From contig JAQGEQ010000186.1 in assembly GCA_034620365.1 (NCBI GenBank), positions 1,426,001 through 1,490,000 of the forward strand: 64,000 nt of DNA, written 5' to 3'. This DNA comes from Pegea sp. RAD2-039. Its lineage: Eukaryota; Chordata; Thaliacea; Salpida; Salpidae. Position numbers and translations under genes: made by a program. The notes under the pieces are model-generated. The model saw only the letters and a program-made list of their open reading frames with translations. It did no database searches and was not told the origin of the DNA. Below, piece by piece: positions 51,137 to 62,466 of the stretch. Numbering within the stretch: position 1 is the first letter of the stretch; each line of letters starts with the position of its first letter.

Positions 51137-54100
51137 ATGAGTTTTTCAAAAACTAAACAAAAGAAGAAATTTTCATCTCTTCTTCATCAACCAGCAACAC
51201 GAGTTGATAATATTTATGTTTCTTTTCCTTCGGAACTAAATGAAGATAAAATTTATGTTTTAGTAAGTTCTTATAGTTTGAAAAGACTTCGGTAGAGGAT
51301 TAAAGAAACTTTTTTTTATTTTTTTTAAACTTATTCAAAAAAAGATCAAAAGGCATTTATAAAAATAACAATTTATTTTGTGTAAATAAATTATACTTGT
51401 AATAATTTATTCTTATATTTTTTATTGTTTATCGAAAAGAGTTTTTTTCTTGTTTTTATTTTAACAAAAATCGCCAAAACTTTAATTTTAAATCAGAATC
51501 TTTTACAACAAGATTATGACGTCATCATTAAAGTTGATGACGTCACGCTTCTAATCGATGACGTTACAAACCAATTTGCTGACGTCATTAGTTTTCAGGC
51601 AAACTTGGCTTCGACTTCTGAAAGTTCATCAAGATTTGAAAATCACGAAAATATGCAAATTAAGGAAGGTCAATACGTGGATATCGAGGATTCAACTTCC
51701 GGATGTCAAAGAGACTCGATTTATGAAGAGATTGAAGAAGATCAAACTTTGAGGTCAAAAAATTTCAATTTTTTTTTATTAAGATGAAAACAAACAACAG
51801 GTTTTGTTTGTTGATTTGATTTGTAATAACAAACAAAGTTTCGTAGCTGGGAGTTTTCGTACGCACATAACCACGTGATTGCGTCATCAGAAAATTAGAA
51901 AATTAAAAATTAACAAGATTAAAAGCGAAAGTTGAAAGTTCAAATTTCAAAAAAAAGTTTTTTTGTTTTTTGCATCCTTTGAAAATAAACAGAAAAAGCG
52001 GAATTTTTTCTTCAACGGATTTATAAATTGGATTTTTAATTGGATTTTCTTTTGTTTAAAAAGTTTTTCTTCTGATTTTAAAACAGAAATTTGATGAAAA
52101 GATTTTGATAAATCTGAAAACTTAACTTGAATTGAATTATTCAGAAAACTGTTTCATAACTCGAAATTTTTCAAATTTAATTTTTCAAATTTATTATCTA
52201 TCTCCTCCAAGCGGTGGAAACGTAAAATTGTAAATCGATTAGAAATTAAATTATTCAAAAAATCGAAAATTATGAAATCTTGAAAGAAACTTTTCATATC
52301 TTATAAAGTACATCAATTCTTACTTCTTTTGTAAATTTTAATCTTATCAACAGATTCAAGGATTATGAAGATTTGGCTCACAAACAAATCTTTGTGAGTT
52401 TCAAAGTTCACAAATTTGTTTCTAAAGTTTCAAAATATCAAAAATAGATTTCTTTTATTTTAAATTAAAATTTATAAAATAACTTTTATTTTGATGTTCA
52501 CGAGATTAAATTTGGAGACAATAAAAGACACAAATTTTTCGTTTGTAGAATTTGACAAAGAAGAAAACACCTCAATTGCCATCTGCTAATGACAAATATA
52601 AAAGTTAGTGAAGCATAAACCGCTCGGTTTCGTCTGATGACATCATCAACGCTTTCCTGTACGTCAATTCGATCGTTTTTAGTTTCAGAGGGCTTGAAGT
52701 TTGAGAAGAATGAATTGAAAGCAACAAAAATGGGAAATTCAATCTCAAAAGTCTGGAAAGACTCCCCAAAAGTCAGTTTCAGTTTGTTGATTCAGATTTT
52801 CCGTTTGTTGATTCAGATTTTCAGTTTGTTGATTCAGTTTTTCAGTTTGTTGATTCAAATTTTCAGTTTGTTGATTCAGTTTTTTAGTTTGTTGATTCAA
52901 ATTTTCAGTTTGCTTGTTATTTTGTTTACTTTTTTGTTTATGATTTGTTTTAAAAGCAACTAAACTGATTTATTTTATTATTTTTTAAATACTTCTATAA
53001 ATTTTCGTTTTTATCTTCAGTTTGAAAATATTTTTTATATAAAAGCTTCTTAGCATTTTCCAAAACTCCTGAACATGTTCTGAGCTTCTTTAATCTATTC
53101 AGAGCCCCCAAAACAGTCTTTAATCTCTATAAATATGTTGTAAGTCTTCTGAGCATATTCTAAGCCCTTTAAATATGAGCTCCATAAGTATGATCTCAAC
53201 ACCTAGGACATATGTTCAACCCCTAAGCATTCTTTGATCTCGTGAACATAATCCTTTCAATCTTCTTGCTATCTGATATCATCATTCTTTCAGATAGGAA
53301 AAGGAGATATTCGAGTTCTTCATCCAAAACCTCCAAATCTAAAACTAAAAAATGATTCTACATCTTCGGATTCATCTTCTGCTCTTCCTTCACCAACAAT
53401 GCCTCGAGAACCTCCGCCACAACCTCCACCACAATCGTTTCAATCTCAGGAAGATACTGCTTCAAGTTTGTCACAAATATTTTAAGATTTTTATAAAAAT
53501 ATTTACCTTAAGTTGTAAACTATGCTAAAATTTCACCAAAAAAATACTGACAAGTATTTGAATTAATTATTATCTTTAATATCTATAATAATATTCCTTC
53601 AAATAAAATAGACAAAATTAAATTTTTAAGTTGAAAAATACCTCATAAGTAAGAAAACTAACATTCTGAGACATTTGACGCTATATTCAAACAAAGTATT
53701 AAAAACCAATGACAAAAGGAATAACCAAGCAGCTATGGAATCCAATACTAGTTGAGAAAGTTTACCAGACGCTAAAAAGAAGTAGAAATAGAATTCTGGC
53801 TCATAGAAGGAGTTACACACCTAATCCCAAAGTCAGATGAAACGGAGAATTGAAATAACAGCCGACTAATCACTTGCTTAAATACTTTATATAAAGTATT
53901 TCCTTCGATTCTTACGAAGAAAACGTACAAGCATTCCGAAGAAAGCAGAAGGAATTTTTTAAAGGATCATACGGATGTAAAGACCAACTCTAAAAGTAAT
54001 GAATACATTACAATCAAAATAGAAACTTTAAGTATGGTATGGATAAATTATCGTAAAGCCTACAATAGCGTCTTATGTTTATGAATCATTAAATCAGTGG

Positions 54101-57100
54101 AACTTTACGGAGTACAACCATAAAGTTCAAGAAAAATTCAATGTAAAACTACATCACTTGATCTGAAAAGTTGAAACAAGATCAAAGTTTTTTCTAAAAG
54201 TTTGCCACTTGTTTTCAGCATTCTCTTGATTCTATTGTTTAAGCTGCAAGACAGAATTCCAGTCGGATATAAGCTTACTAAAAAACGGTAACTTATTTAT
54301 TCTATATGAACTATTTGAAAATTAATGCGACAAACTATCAATCGTTACAAGACTGAATGATCTCAAATTCAGCAAGGATGCTGGATTTAAAAATTTGCAA
54401 AAGCTACTTAAAGAAAAACATCAACGAAAAACATTCTTCTCAGCGAAAATGTATCAATCAAAGATTTGAAATCAAGAAGTAAACCAAAAATATTTAGAAA
54501 TTGAAGAAGTAGGTGAGATATCAAAAACAAAATGAGAAGAAAATGCTCTCAAAGAGCTTTATCATAGAGCAAGAAATATGTTTTCAAAAGAATTCAACTC
54601 CAACAATTAAATTCAAAATTTAACAGATTAGCAGTTTCGACATTGATGTACGGCTTTGACATCTTTAATCTGAGATTAAATGGAATTAAAAAGGTGGTCA
54701 CAAAGCTGATGAAGGTAATAACAATAAAACAATTGTACGAACCAAAAGCATATGTTTTCTAACTGAATTATAAGTTTGGTTCTTAAGCACGAGGCAAGTA
54801 AGAAGAAGTACTCTAGTACAAAACAAAGTGAAGAGTTTAGAAAAAGAAATTACAGCTACCTAAAGCCACTGAAAAGGCAGCAAAATATCAGTAGAACTTT
54901 GTAAACATGAAAACGATATTACAGAAAGCGCCTTCATCAAGTTTTGAGCGAACGCAAAGTAAAGCCATTTCATGGTAGTTAACTCATCAAAAGAATGAAG
55001 GAGGTCAAAGTTTTTATAGATCACATATAGATAACTTAGCAGTGTACGGCTAAAGACAGAAACAGAAGGACTACTTTTATTGGCAAAAGATCAATCGCTA
55101 CCTACCAAGTCTTCGAAGCAACAATTTCAAAAACTACTCAAGATGACAAACGCAGAATGCGTAAAACCAAACCAGGAACCATCGACCATATCATAAGAAG
55201 GTGTTCGATAATAGCAGCAACAGTTAATCTTTGACACCATAACAAATTAGCCAAGTACCTATACACTAGCACCATTGCAAAGCGACAGGTATACATTGGT
55301 ACGAAAACATTTCCGGACCAGTAATCAAAAATATAAACTTCATAGTACTCTGTGAACTTCGGTATCACTACAAAGCCAACAGACCAGATACTGTTGCAAA
55401 GAGCAAAAGCAATAAAAACTGTTTACTAATAGACGTTGCAGTACCAAGAGACGCAACATCAAGGAATTTGAAAAGAATTCCAAATATAAGAACTTAGAAA
55501 TAAAGCTTGAAAGAGTTTTGAAATTAAAGACTTGATAGTTTTTTCTAGTTGTGACTGGGAATAACATCAAAGAAATTTGAAAATTTTATTGCAATTCAAG
55601 GAGATAAGAATTCAGAGATAGTGTTATTGGGAGCAGCGCGCATACCACAAAAGTTTTAATTCTTAACTGAACTTCTATTAATCTTGCTTACTTCTAATGT
55701 TATCCACGACCATTGGTCCCACCCAGCCCTACTATCTTGAAACATTTTCCTTCTTTTATCTTTCTTGATTTTTATAGAACTGTCAGCCTGAGAAGCCTTG
55801 TTGGTGACTGGCAAGTAGGTTCCTTGTCTTCTAGAAGGAACGCAAATTTAGTCTGACTTACAAAATGATCAAATTATTTAAATTTAAAAATATTTCTCTT
55901 CAGATAATATTTATAAACTTTTATATTTTTAGCATCAAGACCTCTTCCTCCAACTCCGGATGTTGAATATCTCGAATCTAACTGGAAGCTTTCCCTCCCA
56001 CTCTGGGCACCTCCTCCTGTTCCAAAAGGTCCTCCTGACGTCATCAGCAGCGACGAATCCATCGAAGAATCGATCTATTTGCTTCCCGAAGTCCAAATTG
56101 CATCGAGTGTATCAGCAGAACGTCGAACGCTTCCCGGACTTTTAAATCATTCTCCATCTCGGGAAAGTCCTAGTCGATCTGGGAGTAACAAAAGCTCATC
56201 TTCGGACCCTCAAAAGCCCCAAATACCCCAGAAACCTTCTGCTATCGCCAATTCGTTCATATTGTCGCGAAATCAATCTTTCCCAGCTGCTATGAAACCT
56301 CGGATAAAGATGAGGGTTGGAAAGTCCCCAAAGAAACCTAATTTCAAACCTCCTCCTCCGAAAGAGGATCCCAAGAAAGCTCCTCAAATATCAAGAGGTG
56401 AAAAAATTGAATTTAAAAATGAAGTTTTATAATCTCAACGATTTTTTGTTTGATGTAAATATAAAAATTTGATTCAAAAAACTTGAATTACAAGATGATT
56501 GGAATATCATTAAATTGTTGCTGACATTCTAAGTAACAAATTTGATAGAAAATTAGAATGAAAATTTAGATCTTTCTTTCTCGTTTAGTTTTAGAATCAA
56601 AAGTATCCCCTAAAACAAGGACTCCTGAAACGTGGATCCCTGAAACAAAAACACTTTCAGAAATGAAGTCTCCTCCCGCAAGACCTCCACCTCCTTCAGA
56701 ATCCAGCATCAAAAAAGCTCAAATACTAAAAGAAGCAAGAAAAAAGAAGTAAAATTTTCAGAAAGTCTTCTTCTGATCTTCTTCTGATCTTCTTCTGATC
56801 TTCTTCTGATCTTCTTCTGATCTTCTTCTGATCTTCTTCTGATCTTCTTCTGATCTTCTTCTGATCTTCTTCTGATCTTCTTCTGATCTTCTTCTGATCT
56901 TCTTCTGATCTTCTTCTGATCTTCTTCTGATCTTCTTCTGATCTTCTTCTGATCTTCTTCTGATCTTCTTCTGATCTTCTTCTGATCTTCTTCTGATCTT
57001 CTTCTGATCTTCTTCTGATCTTTTACAGGGAGAACTCTTCCCCGATCAACCGTCGTGATCTCAAGCACCAACTACGTAAACACCAATCCTTCAATCACGT

Positions 57101-57637
57101 GAGACTTTCTTTTTTGACTAAGTTGATTTTTCACAACATTTTTTTAGACTCGACCAAATTTGCTCCGTCAATTTCATGTCGAAACTAGAACTGAAGAAGG
57201 TAAATAACTTATTGCTTTCTCATTGAACGATCAAAATTTGCATATTTTAGATATTTATCAATCAATACCACCTCTCAACGAACACGATTTGAAGATATCG
57301 TCCAATCAGCAGCCTGGATTTTCTCAGTTAATCTTTTTTACTACTTTTTTTGAATTTTTTTGATTTTGATTTTTATAGAAATATTTTCATCAAAACGACG
57401 AAAAAAACGAAAACTTTCAAAACTTCGATCGCAGCGAAAGCCGAGAAGTTGAAAAATAAAGTCAAATCTCTGAATAATTTGAAAACTTCTTCCAATCCTC
57501 ATGATGATCTCCATCCTGATTCTAATCCAAGTCTTCCGAAAGATGTAGAAACTTTTTATTGTGGAATTGACGACAGTCCTCCTCTAGGAGTTTATGGAGA
57601 AATCGAAGATGGGATCTATCTCAACAACGATATCTAA
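51137..57637 (+). CDS. Proline-rich adaptor protein with multiple tyrosine motifs
   Basis: Twelve exons with matching phases give 570 residues: 51137-51262, 51599-51753, 52354-52393, 52549-52603, 52689-52771, 53294-53465, 55933-56397, 56589-56748, 57029-57098, 57148-57199, 57251-57326 and 57379-57637. No enzymatic or globular domain is recognisable. Candidate SH2-docking tyrosines include DSIYEEIEED (YEEI is the classic Src-family SH2 ligand), QYVDIED, KDYEDLA, EDIYQSI and GVYGEIEDGIYLNND. Candidate SH3 ligands include SRPLPPTP, PPPQPPPQ, KPPPPKEDPKK and PPARPPPP. The acidic C terminus resembles that of ADAP/FYB, and GDIRVLHP recalls the start of its helical SH3 domain, but the rest of that domain is absent. 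I infer a cytosolic scaffold in tyrosine-kinase signalling. Exon 2 could instead begin at 51497, adding a VDDV-containing stretch. Intron 6 holds a dead retrotransposon. Confidence 0.7.
51515..51598 (+). repeat. TGACGTCA repeats at an intron/exon boundary
   Basis: Three perfect TGACGTCA sites (51517, 51538, 51580) and one near-match (gatgacgtta, 51558) lie directly before the preferred exon 2 acceptor of the adaptor gene. They are in an open frame reading VDDVTLLIDDVT, which continues into the exon, so an acceptor at 51496 would make them coding. Confidence 0.75.
52772..52920 (+). repeat. 21-bp tandem repeat in adaptor intron 5
   Basis: Seven copies of CAGTTTGTTGATTCAGATTTT and variants start right at the donor (GTCAGTTTCAG). 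Each unit carries a TTTCAG or ATTCAG, so the array is a row of acceptor-like sequences. It also gives a fortuitous open frame (SLLIQIF repeated). Confidence 0.9.
53640..55660 (+). mobile_element. Decayed non-LTR retrotransposon with restriction-like endonuclease
   Basis: About 2 kb inside adaptor intron 6, sense to the gene. Despite stops and frameshifts, pieces of one polyprotein appear in order. FLKGSYGCKDQL (53955-53990) and MVWINYRKAYNSV (54033-54073) match reverse transcriptase blocks, the second being the palm block usually ending KAYDSV. DRIPVGYKLTKK (54250) fits a following block. A C-terminal region ends with HYKANRPDTV and NCLLIDVAVPRDAT (55360-55460), the RPD...IDVAVP signature of the PD-(D/E)XK endonuclease used by R2/R4/NeSL-type elements. 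The tail GAARIPQK (55634) resembles the family ending GTAHILRK. No intact ORF remains and the catalytic FxDD block is not recognisable, so it is inactive. Position and orientation explain why the intron is 2.47 kb. Confidence 0.75.
56762..57020 (+). repeat. 11-bp satellite in adaptor intron 8
   Basis: About 23 nearly perfect copies of TTCTTCTGATC fill the intron between exons 8 and 9 and stop just before the TTTTACAG acceptor. Pyrimidine-rich on the coding strand. Homogeneity suggests recent expansion. Because 11 is not a multiple of 3, the antisense strand reads as an open 33-nt super-repeat, which is not a gene. Confidence 0.95.
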
Positions 57638-59599
57638 AAGACCTCAAAAAAGAGATTATAAGAACAAGAAGACTTAAAATGTAAATCTAAAGATTCTAAG
57701 ATCCCATCACATAAAGATCTTATTTATTAAATCTACTTTCAAAATATTTTTCGGTTTTTTATCTAAACTTTGAGTTTAAAGAAAACTTTTTTTCTTTCTT
57801 TTTTTGGTGAAATTTTTAAACAAAATTTTTTTTGAATAAAATTGTCAACTTGTTGTTTATTTTGATGTACCAAAAAAAAAGTTCTTCTGAATCTACTTTT
57901 TAAGTTTGTAGTTTATTTTTTATAAAAAGAATCACAAATAAATGTTTAATGTCCTCATTAGTCTGAGTTGCAAAATAGTTAGTTGGTCTCCGGCACAAAT
58001 ATTTGTTCTTAAAAAAACTTTTAGTTCGCAAAGTTTGTTCCTAGCAACGCAGGTTGCCATGTATCGTCGGTTGCCAGGCGATACTGGACTATTTAAATGA
58101 GTCTTCATAAATAAGATTCTATTTGAATAAGGCATTCAGGCGTTTAGGTATCGATTTTTGTATATATATTGATTTTTTTTCTATGATATGGATTCACACT
58201 GGCTATCAACTAGTATGCTTACATGGCATCAATGATAAAAAAACTTAAAGTGTGCAGAAGTCATACTAATTTTTCAGTGGTTAAAGGAGTTTTTGGTCTT
58301 TTGATGATATAATATGTAAATAATGCTTAAAAGTCACTTTTGATTTTCTTGGGTCGCTTTATCTATTTATGTAAAAACTGTAATCAATTAGTTAAATCAA
58401 GTCTAGCTGTGTTATACCAAGCTCTAAGATTGATAGTAAATTTATCAAAGCGCTCGACTTGTGACTCAAATGGGATCAAAAAAAGCTTTTTTGTGTTTTT
58501 ATTGTATGAAGCAGCAATTGTTCTATAATTTTCGTGATTTTTCTCGATTCACTCAAATTCGAATCAAATATTCAGGAATAATTCAACAAAATTTTATATC
58601 TTGTTCAAACTGATTCAAGTTTGAGAACGTTGGTTAAAAGCATTTGGAACTCTTAGAACGATAATCAAAGATTTTAAGACTCGACTAGCGTGCCTTAAAA
58701 ATACCTAAGAATGATAATAACAGATCAATTAAATAAAGCTTTCTAATTAATTAAACTGAAATAAACTGCTGAAGTTCCGAAACGTCTCCAACTATCAAAA
58801 CCCAAGCTGAAACTTTTGCAAGTAAACCACACAGCTTGCGTAACTTCAACATTTCCAAGTATGAAACTAATGATCCAACATCAAATGCAAAGTAAATTTT
58901 TCTAAAATTGGTGAAGGGTAAAGTACTGGTAGAGGTGATGTCAGGACCTTATATCAAGCTGGTTTAAGATCTTTTAGATTTAGATTAATTATTATAAATT
59001 ACCCAACCAAAACTTTCTCTTATCAAATCATCCGAAATTCTATACAGCTGGTACTGATCAAAATTAGAGGATAAATGACATAAAGAACTTGTAAAACAAC
59101 TAAGTGAAAATCGAAATGTTACCCAAGTGACAATGGTCATAAATTTGCTATTATTAGACTTGGTGGTCAAGTTTCAGACCTTTTATATCTCAGCTTCTGT
59201 AGGATTTCCAATATCAACTCACATACCTTACATAATTCGCCAATTAAATACTTTAAAATCAGGTATGTGACAAAGAAGCTAAATGTTGTGTTATCTGCCA
59301 TCTACAATTTCATTTATAAGTTTTTTTTATGTCTCTTTTAACTTACTTGAAAATTTCAGCTTTCCTGAAATTCGACGACTTTTGTTATGTTTAAGTAAGA
59401 TTTTGCTCATAACACTTCTTTCAATTTTTTATCTATTTTATTTTACTTATTGTTTCTATGAAACTCACTCACTAAAAAGGTCACATTTTGGGTCATATGT
59501 TTTGTAACGTCCAAGGACTCAACAAAGTATTATCCAGTTTAATTAGTCTTCCTTTCTCTTTCACTTGCAACCATTTTGCTATTTCTTTTGTAGTTTAGT

Positions 59600-59910
59600 T
59601 AGATTCTTCTGCAAATGTCCTCAATGATGATGAGCTTATCTCACTTTTAAATACTGCGTTTAACGATATCTACAACAAGTCTAATCATAGATCTGTCAAA
59701 TCTGTCTCCCATTTTGGTCGTATCAAAACTCCACCTCATATTAAACTTTTACTGAATGAATCTTCAGCAAAAAATATAAAGTTGAGAATTCGCACAAAAC
59801 AAAGTATGATTTTAAGTGCGAAGATGAAATTGAAGTTAATAAGTTGTAGGAAAAAGGTTGTTTGTTACATGAATTCTTTAAACTCTGTCAACAACACTTC
59901 TTTTTCTTAA
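59600..59910 (+). pseudogene. Possible LINE ORF2 relic
   Basis: An open stretch of about 100 codons reads DDELISLLNTAFNDIYNKSN, then SVSHFGRIKTPPHIKLLL and basic residues. Composition and the KTPPHIKxLL pattern resemble the segment just before the reverse transcriptase of jockey/CR1-like LINEs. It ends at a stop and no RT block follows. Weak call. Confidence 0.3.
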
Positions 59911-60099
59911 CAATAGAAATATACAAAAATATTAAACCAGTTTAAAATAGTATTTTCTAAAGAAATCAAATCTTTGATTTTAGATGATTTTGTAATTGCT
60001 GATGTTTCTCAGCGTCATTAGTAAGAAGTTTAGTAACAAAATTCTTACTCTTTTCTTTAACATTCTTTTTTATCTTTATCTGGTTTTAAACGCGATGAG

Positions 60100-60372
60100 A
60101 TGAAGCGATTTTCGTGGAAAGAAATTCCAAAAATGTTAATGGAAATTGAAGCTTCCAGCTATTTTTTCTTCGAAAAGTATGATGACGTCAGTGATTTATT
60201 ATTCTTATATAAACAGAAAACTTACCCGATTTCAAAACCTAAAAAAAAAACATTTAAAACTTTGAAACTAAATCAAGGTAATTTAGTTTTAACAACTAAC
60301 ATGTTTATAAGACATCTTTGTAAAAGAATAAAATATTTTGAATCTAAATTGAATAAAAAAAGATATTATTAG
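60100..60372 (+). CDS. Hypothetical 90-residue ORF
   Basis: Starts MKRFSWKEIPKMLMEIEASS and ends KRIKYFESKLNKKRYY; very basic C-terminal half. The frame is open for a few codons upstream (SGFKRDEM), so it could be the last exon of a longer gene, but no upstream exon was found. A TGACGTCA lies within it at 60183. I recognise no family; it may be chance. Confidence 0.25.
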   Translation: MKRFSWKEIPKMLMEIEASSYFFFEKYDDVSDLLFLYKQKTYPISKPKKKTFKTLKLNQGNLVLTTNMFIRHLCKRIKYFESKLNKKRYY

Positions 60373-60904
60373 AAAAATTTGATGATTTCAAATAAATGAT
60401 GAACAATAAAACATTTCAAAGTAAAAGATGGAGGCGAAATCATTTTATAAATAATTGTTTTGCTCAGAACTAAAGTTTAGATCCCTTTTTAAAAGTTATT
60501 TCTAATTTACTTTGAGAAATATGACTAAAATAAATTAAGTTATCGACTAATAAAAATTTAGCAAAGTTAAGCATTATAGATTAAAAGAATATTTAAGTTT
60601 CTAAAATTTAATCTAAATTTTTAGCAGAATTGTCATAATACTCTAAAAATTAATTCAAATCTATTAAAGCTTATTAAAATTCTATTCCCATTCATAAAAT
60701 TAAAACAATAGGAAATAGTTTAAAGAGTTGTTGAGGATTCATTAAAACTAATCGATCTATTGAAGATATATATATAAAATGTTCAAACTTATGCGTTGCT
60801 AAGATTACTGATTAATCATTGATTGAAACGAGAAAGCGCTATTAACAATATTATTAAATGTTAAACAAAACATTTTCAACTATTGAAACTACAGTTTTTA
60901 AATA

Positions 60905-61150
60905 TGAAAGGACTGAAGATGAAGATCAGATAAAAAAATCAGAGTATAAGAAAATCATAAGAAGAAAATATATAGATAAGAATTACATGATAAAGATCAA
61001 AAAGTAAACATCAAAAAGTTACATTTAAGAAATGAAGATCAGAAGATGAAGATCAGAAGATGAGGATTAGAAAACTAAGATTAAAAAATAATGATCATAA
61101 TAATTATATCAGAACATAAAGATCAGAAGATTAAAATTAGATTATTAAGG
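60905..61150 (-). repeat. Degenerate GATGAAGATCAGAA array
   Basis: Plus-strand purine-rich words (gatgaagatcagat, aagatgaagatcagaagatgagg, taaagatcagaagatt), the same family as in the introns of cyclin Y and AP2M1. Here no gene is evident around it, although its presence could mark an unrecognised intron on the minus strand. Confidence 0.6.
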
Positions 61151-62466
61151 AATTTTACTGATTTCTTCACTAAATGACTGATTAAAGTTCTGATTCGTTC
61201 CACGAGAAGTTTCTTATAAGTCGAATCTTCGACCTTCAAAAAACCCAAAATTTCGGGTTGTTTTGGGGGATTCTTAATTTAACCAACAAATTTGTGATTA
61301 ATTGCCTAATTATTAGAATTAATATTATGGATAAATTTGCATAATTTATCTTCAAACATTTCTTTGTGACAAAAAGTCCATAAAAGTTTACCCATTTACA
61401 TAAAAGAATCAGAAGATAAACTTTTACAACTTTGTTTGAAAAATCAAAATATATCAAAATTTTACAAAAAATCAATATCAGATGTAAATATTAGTTGTAA
61501 ATTATAATTTCATTTATATTTATAGTTTGATTGTTTTTGTTATTTGTAAAGTCTTAATTACTATTTCCGACTTAGACTCCAGGTTTGAAATTTCTAGATG
61601 TGATGTAATCAATAATTTATTAAGAAGACTACTAACTTTTAACAACTAACAAACTTCAATAGTTTTCCTAAAGAAGATTCTTATTAATTTTTTTACTTTT
61701 CTTAAATTCATATTTCAAAATTGTTTGCAAACTAATGTTTAAAAAAATATTTTGTAAAAATAAAAATATAATTCTGTTAAGATTGTAAAAAAGCATTTTT
61801 GTCTGACTTTTACGATTTTGTCGTCATCGTTATTCAAGTAGTTAATAATTGAATATTTAATTTGCCTTATCTGTTTATAATATCTACTTTACTTAATATT
61901 AATTGATTATGTAATTTATGATTTATCACGATTGAATAAAGAAGTAAATAAATTTATTTTGTAATTTACTATTTGTTGTTTGGACACTAATATAGAATTA
62001 TTGTTTGTAAGAGAGAAAAAATTGCTCTGAATTTATTTCAGTATACTAAAATCGAAAAAACATTGTAAATATTTCACAAAAATTTATTAAAATCAATCAT
62101 TCTATTTCATTCGAAGTTTACTTCATTATAATTTAATGTAAATGATCGTTTTCATCTAAATTTATCCTTATTTACTTTTATTATTAGGTAATTAAATTAG
62201 ATTTAAGAAAGTTACTTTAAAGTTATTAATAAGAAATAATTCGAAAGAAATAGTTTTAAATTACTTTTAATCTTTTTACCCATTCAGATTATTTATTTTG
62301 TCGCTATTATTTTAGTTTTATTCTTAAAATATTTTTTTCTTAATTTTGAAATTTTTCAGTTTAATTTTGATGATTGATATATTACTAGTGATCAACAAAT
62401 CCATTTAAATAAAAGTTTAAAATGAATTTTTTTTTTAACATTTAGCATAAATTTTTAGATTAAAAA

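Larger units (their letters stand above)
57638..62466. other. Repeat-rich intergenic region
   Basis: No confident gene over 4.8 kb. It begins with the adaptor 3' flank (GAATAAAATT near 57834). 57950-58140 is G+C-richer with several GTTGCC(A) and TAGCAAC words. 58500-59520 looks like decayed repeat. A LINE-like relic, a 90-codon ORF and a GA-rich array are listed separately. 61150-62466 is plain AT-rich DNA and the 5' flank of the last gene. Confidence 0.45.

Noticed and set aside
52637-52963. A 108-codon ORF with (SLLIQIF)n
   Set aside because: Its first part is adaptor exon 5 and the remainder is the 21-bp intronic repeat read through the splice donor.
56709-57071. A 120-residue antisense ORF of repeated EEDQKKIRRRS
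   Set aside because: It is the complement of the 11-bp intronic satellite. The frame stays open only because the unit lacks antisense stops; no other coding signal is present.
61236-61475. A 79-codon hydrophobic minus-strand ORF
   Set aside because: Leu/Ile/Phe-rich translation of AT-rich DNA without a distinctive motif. Such frames are common here.
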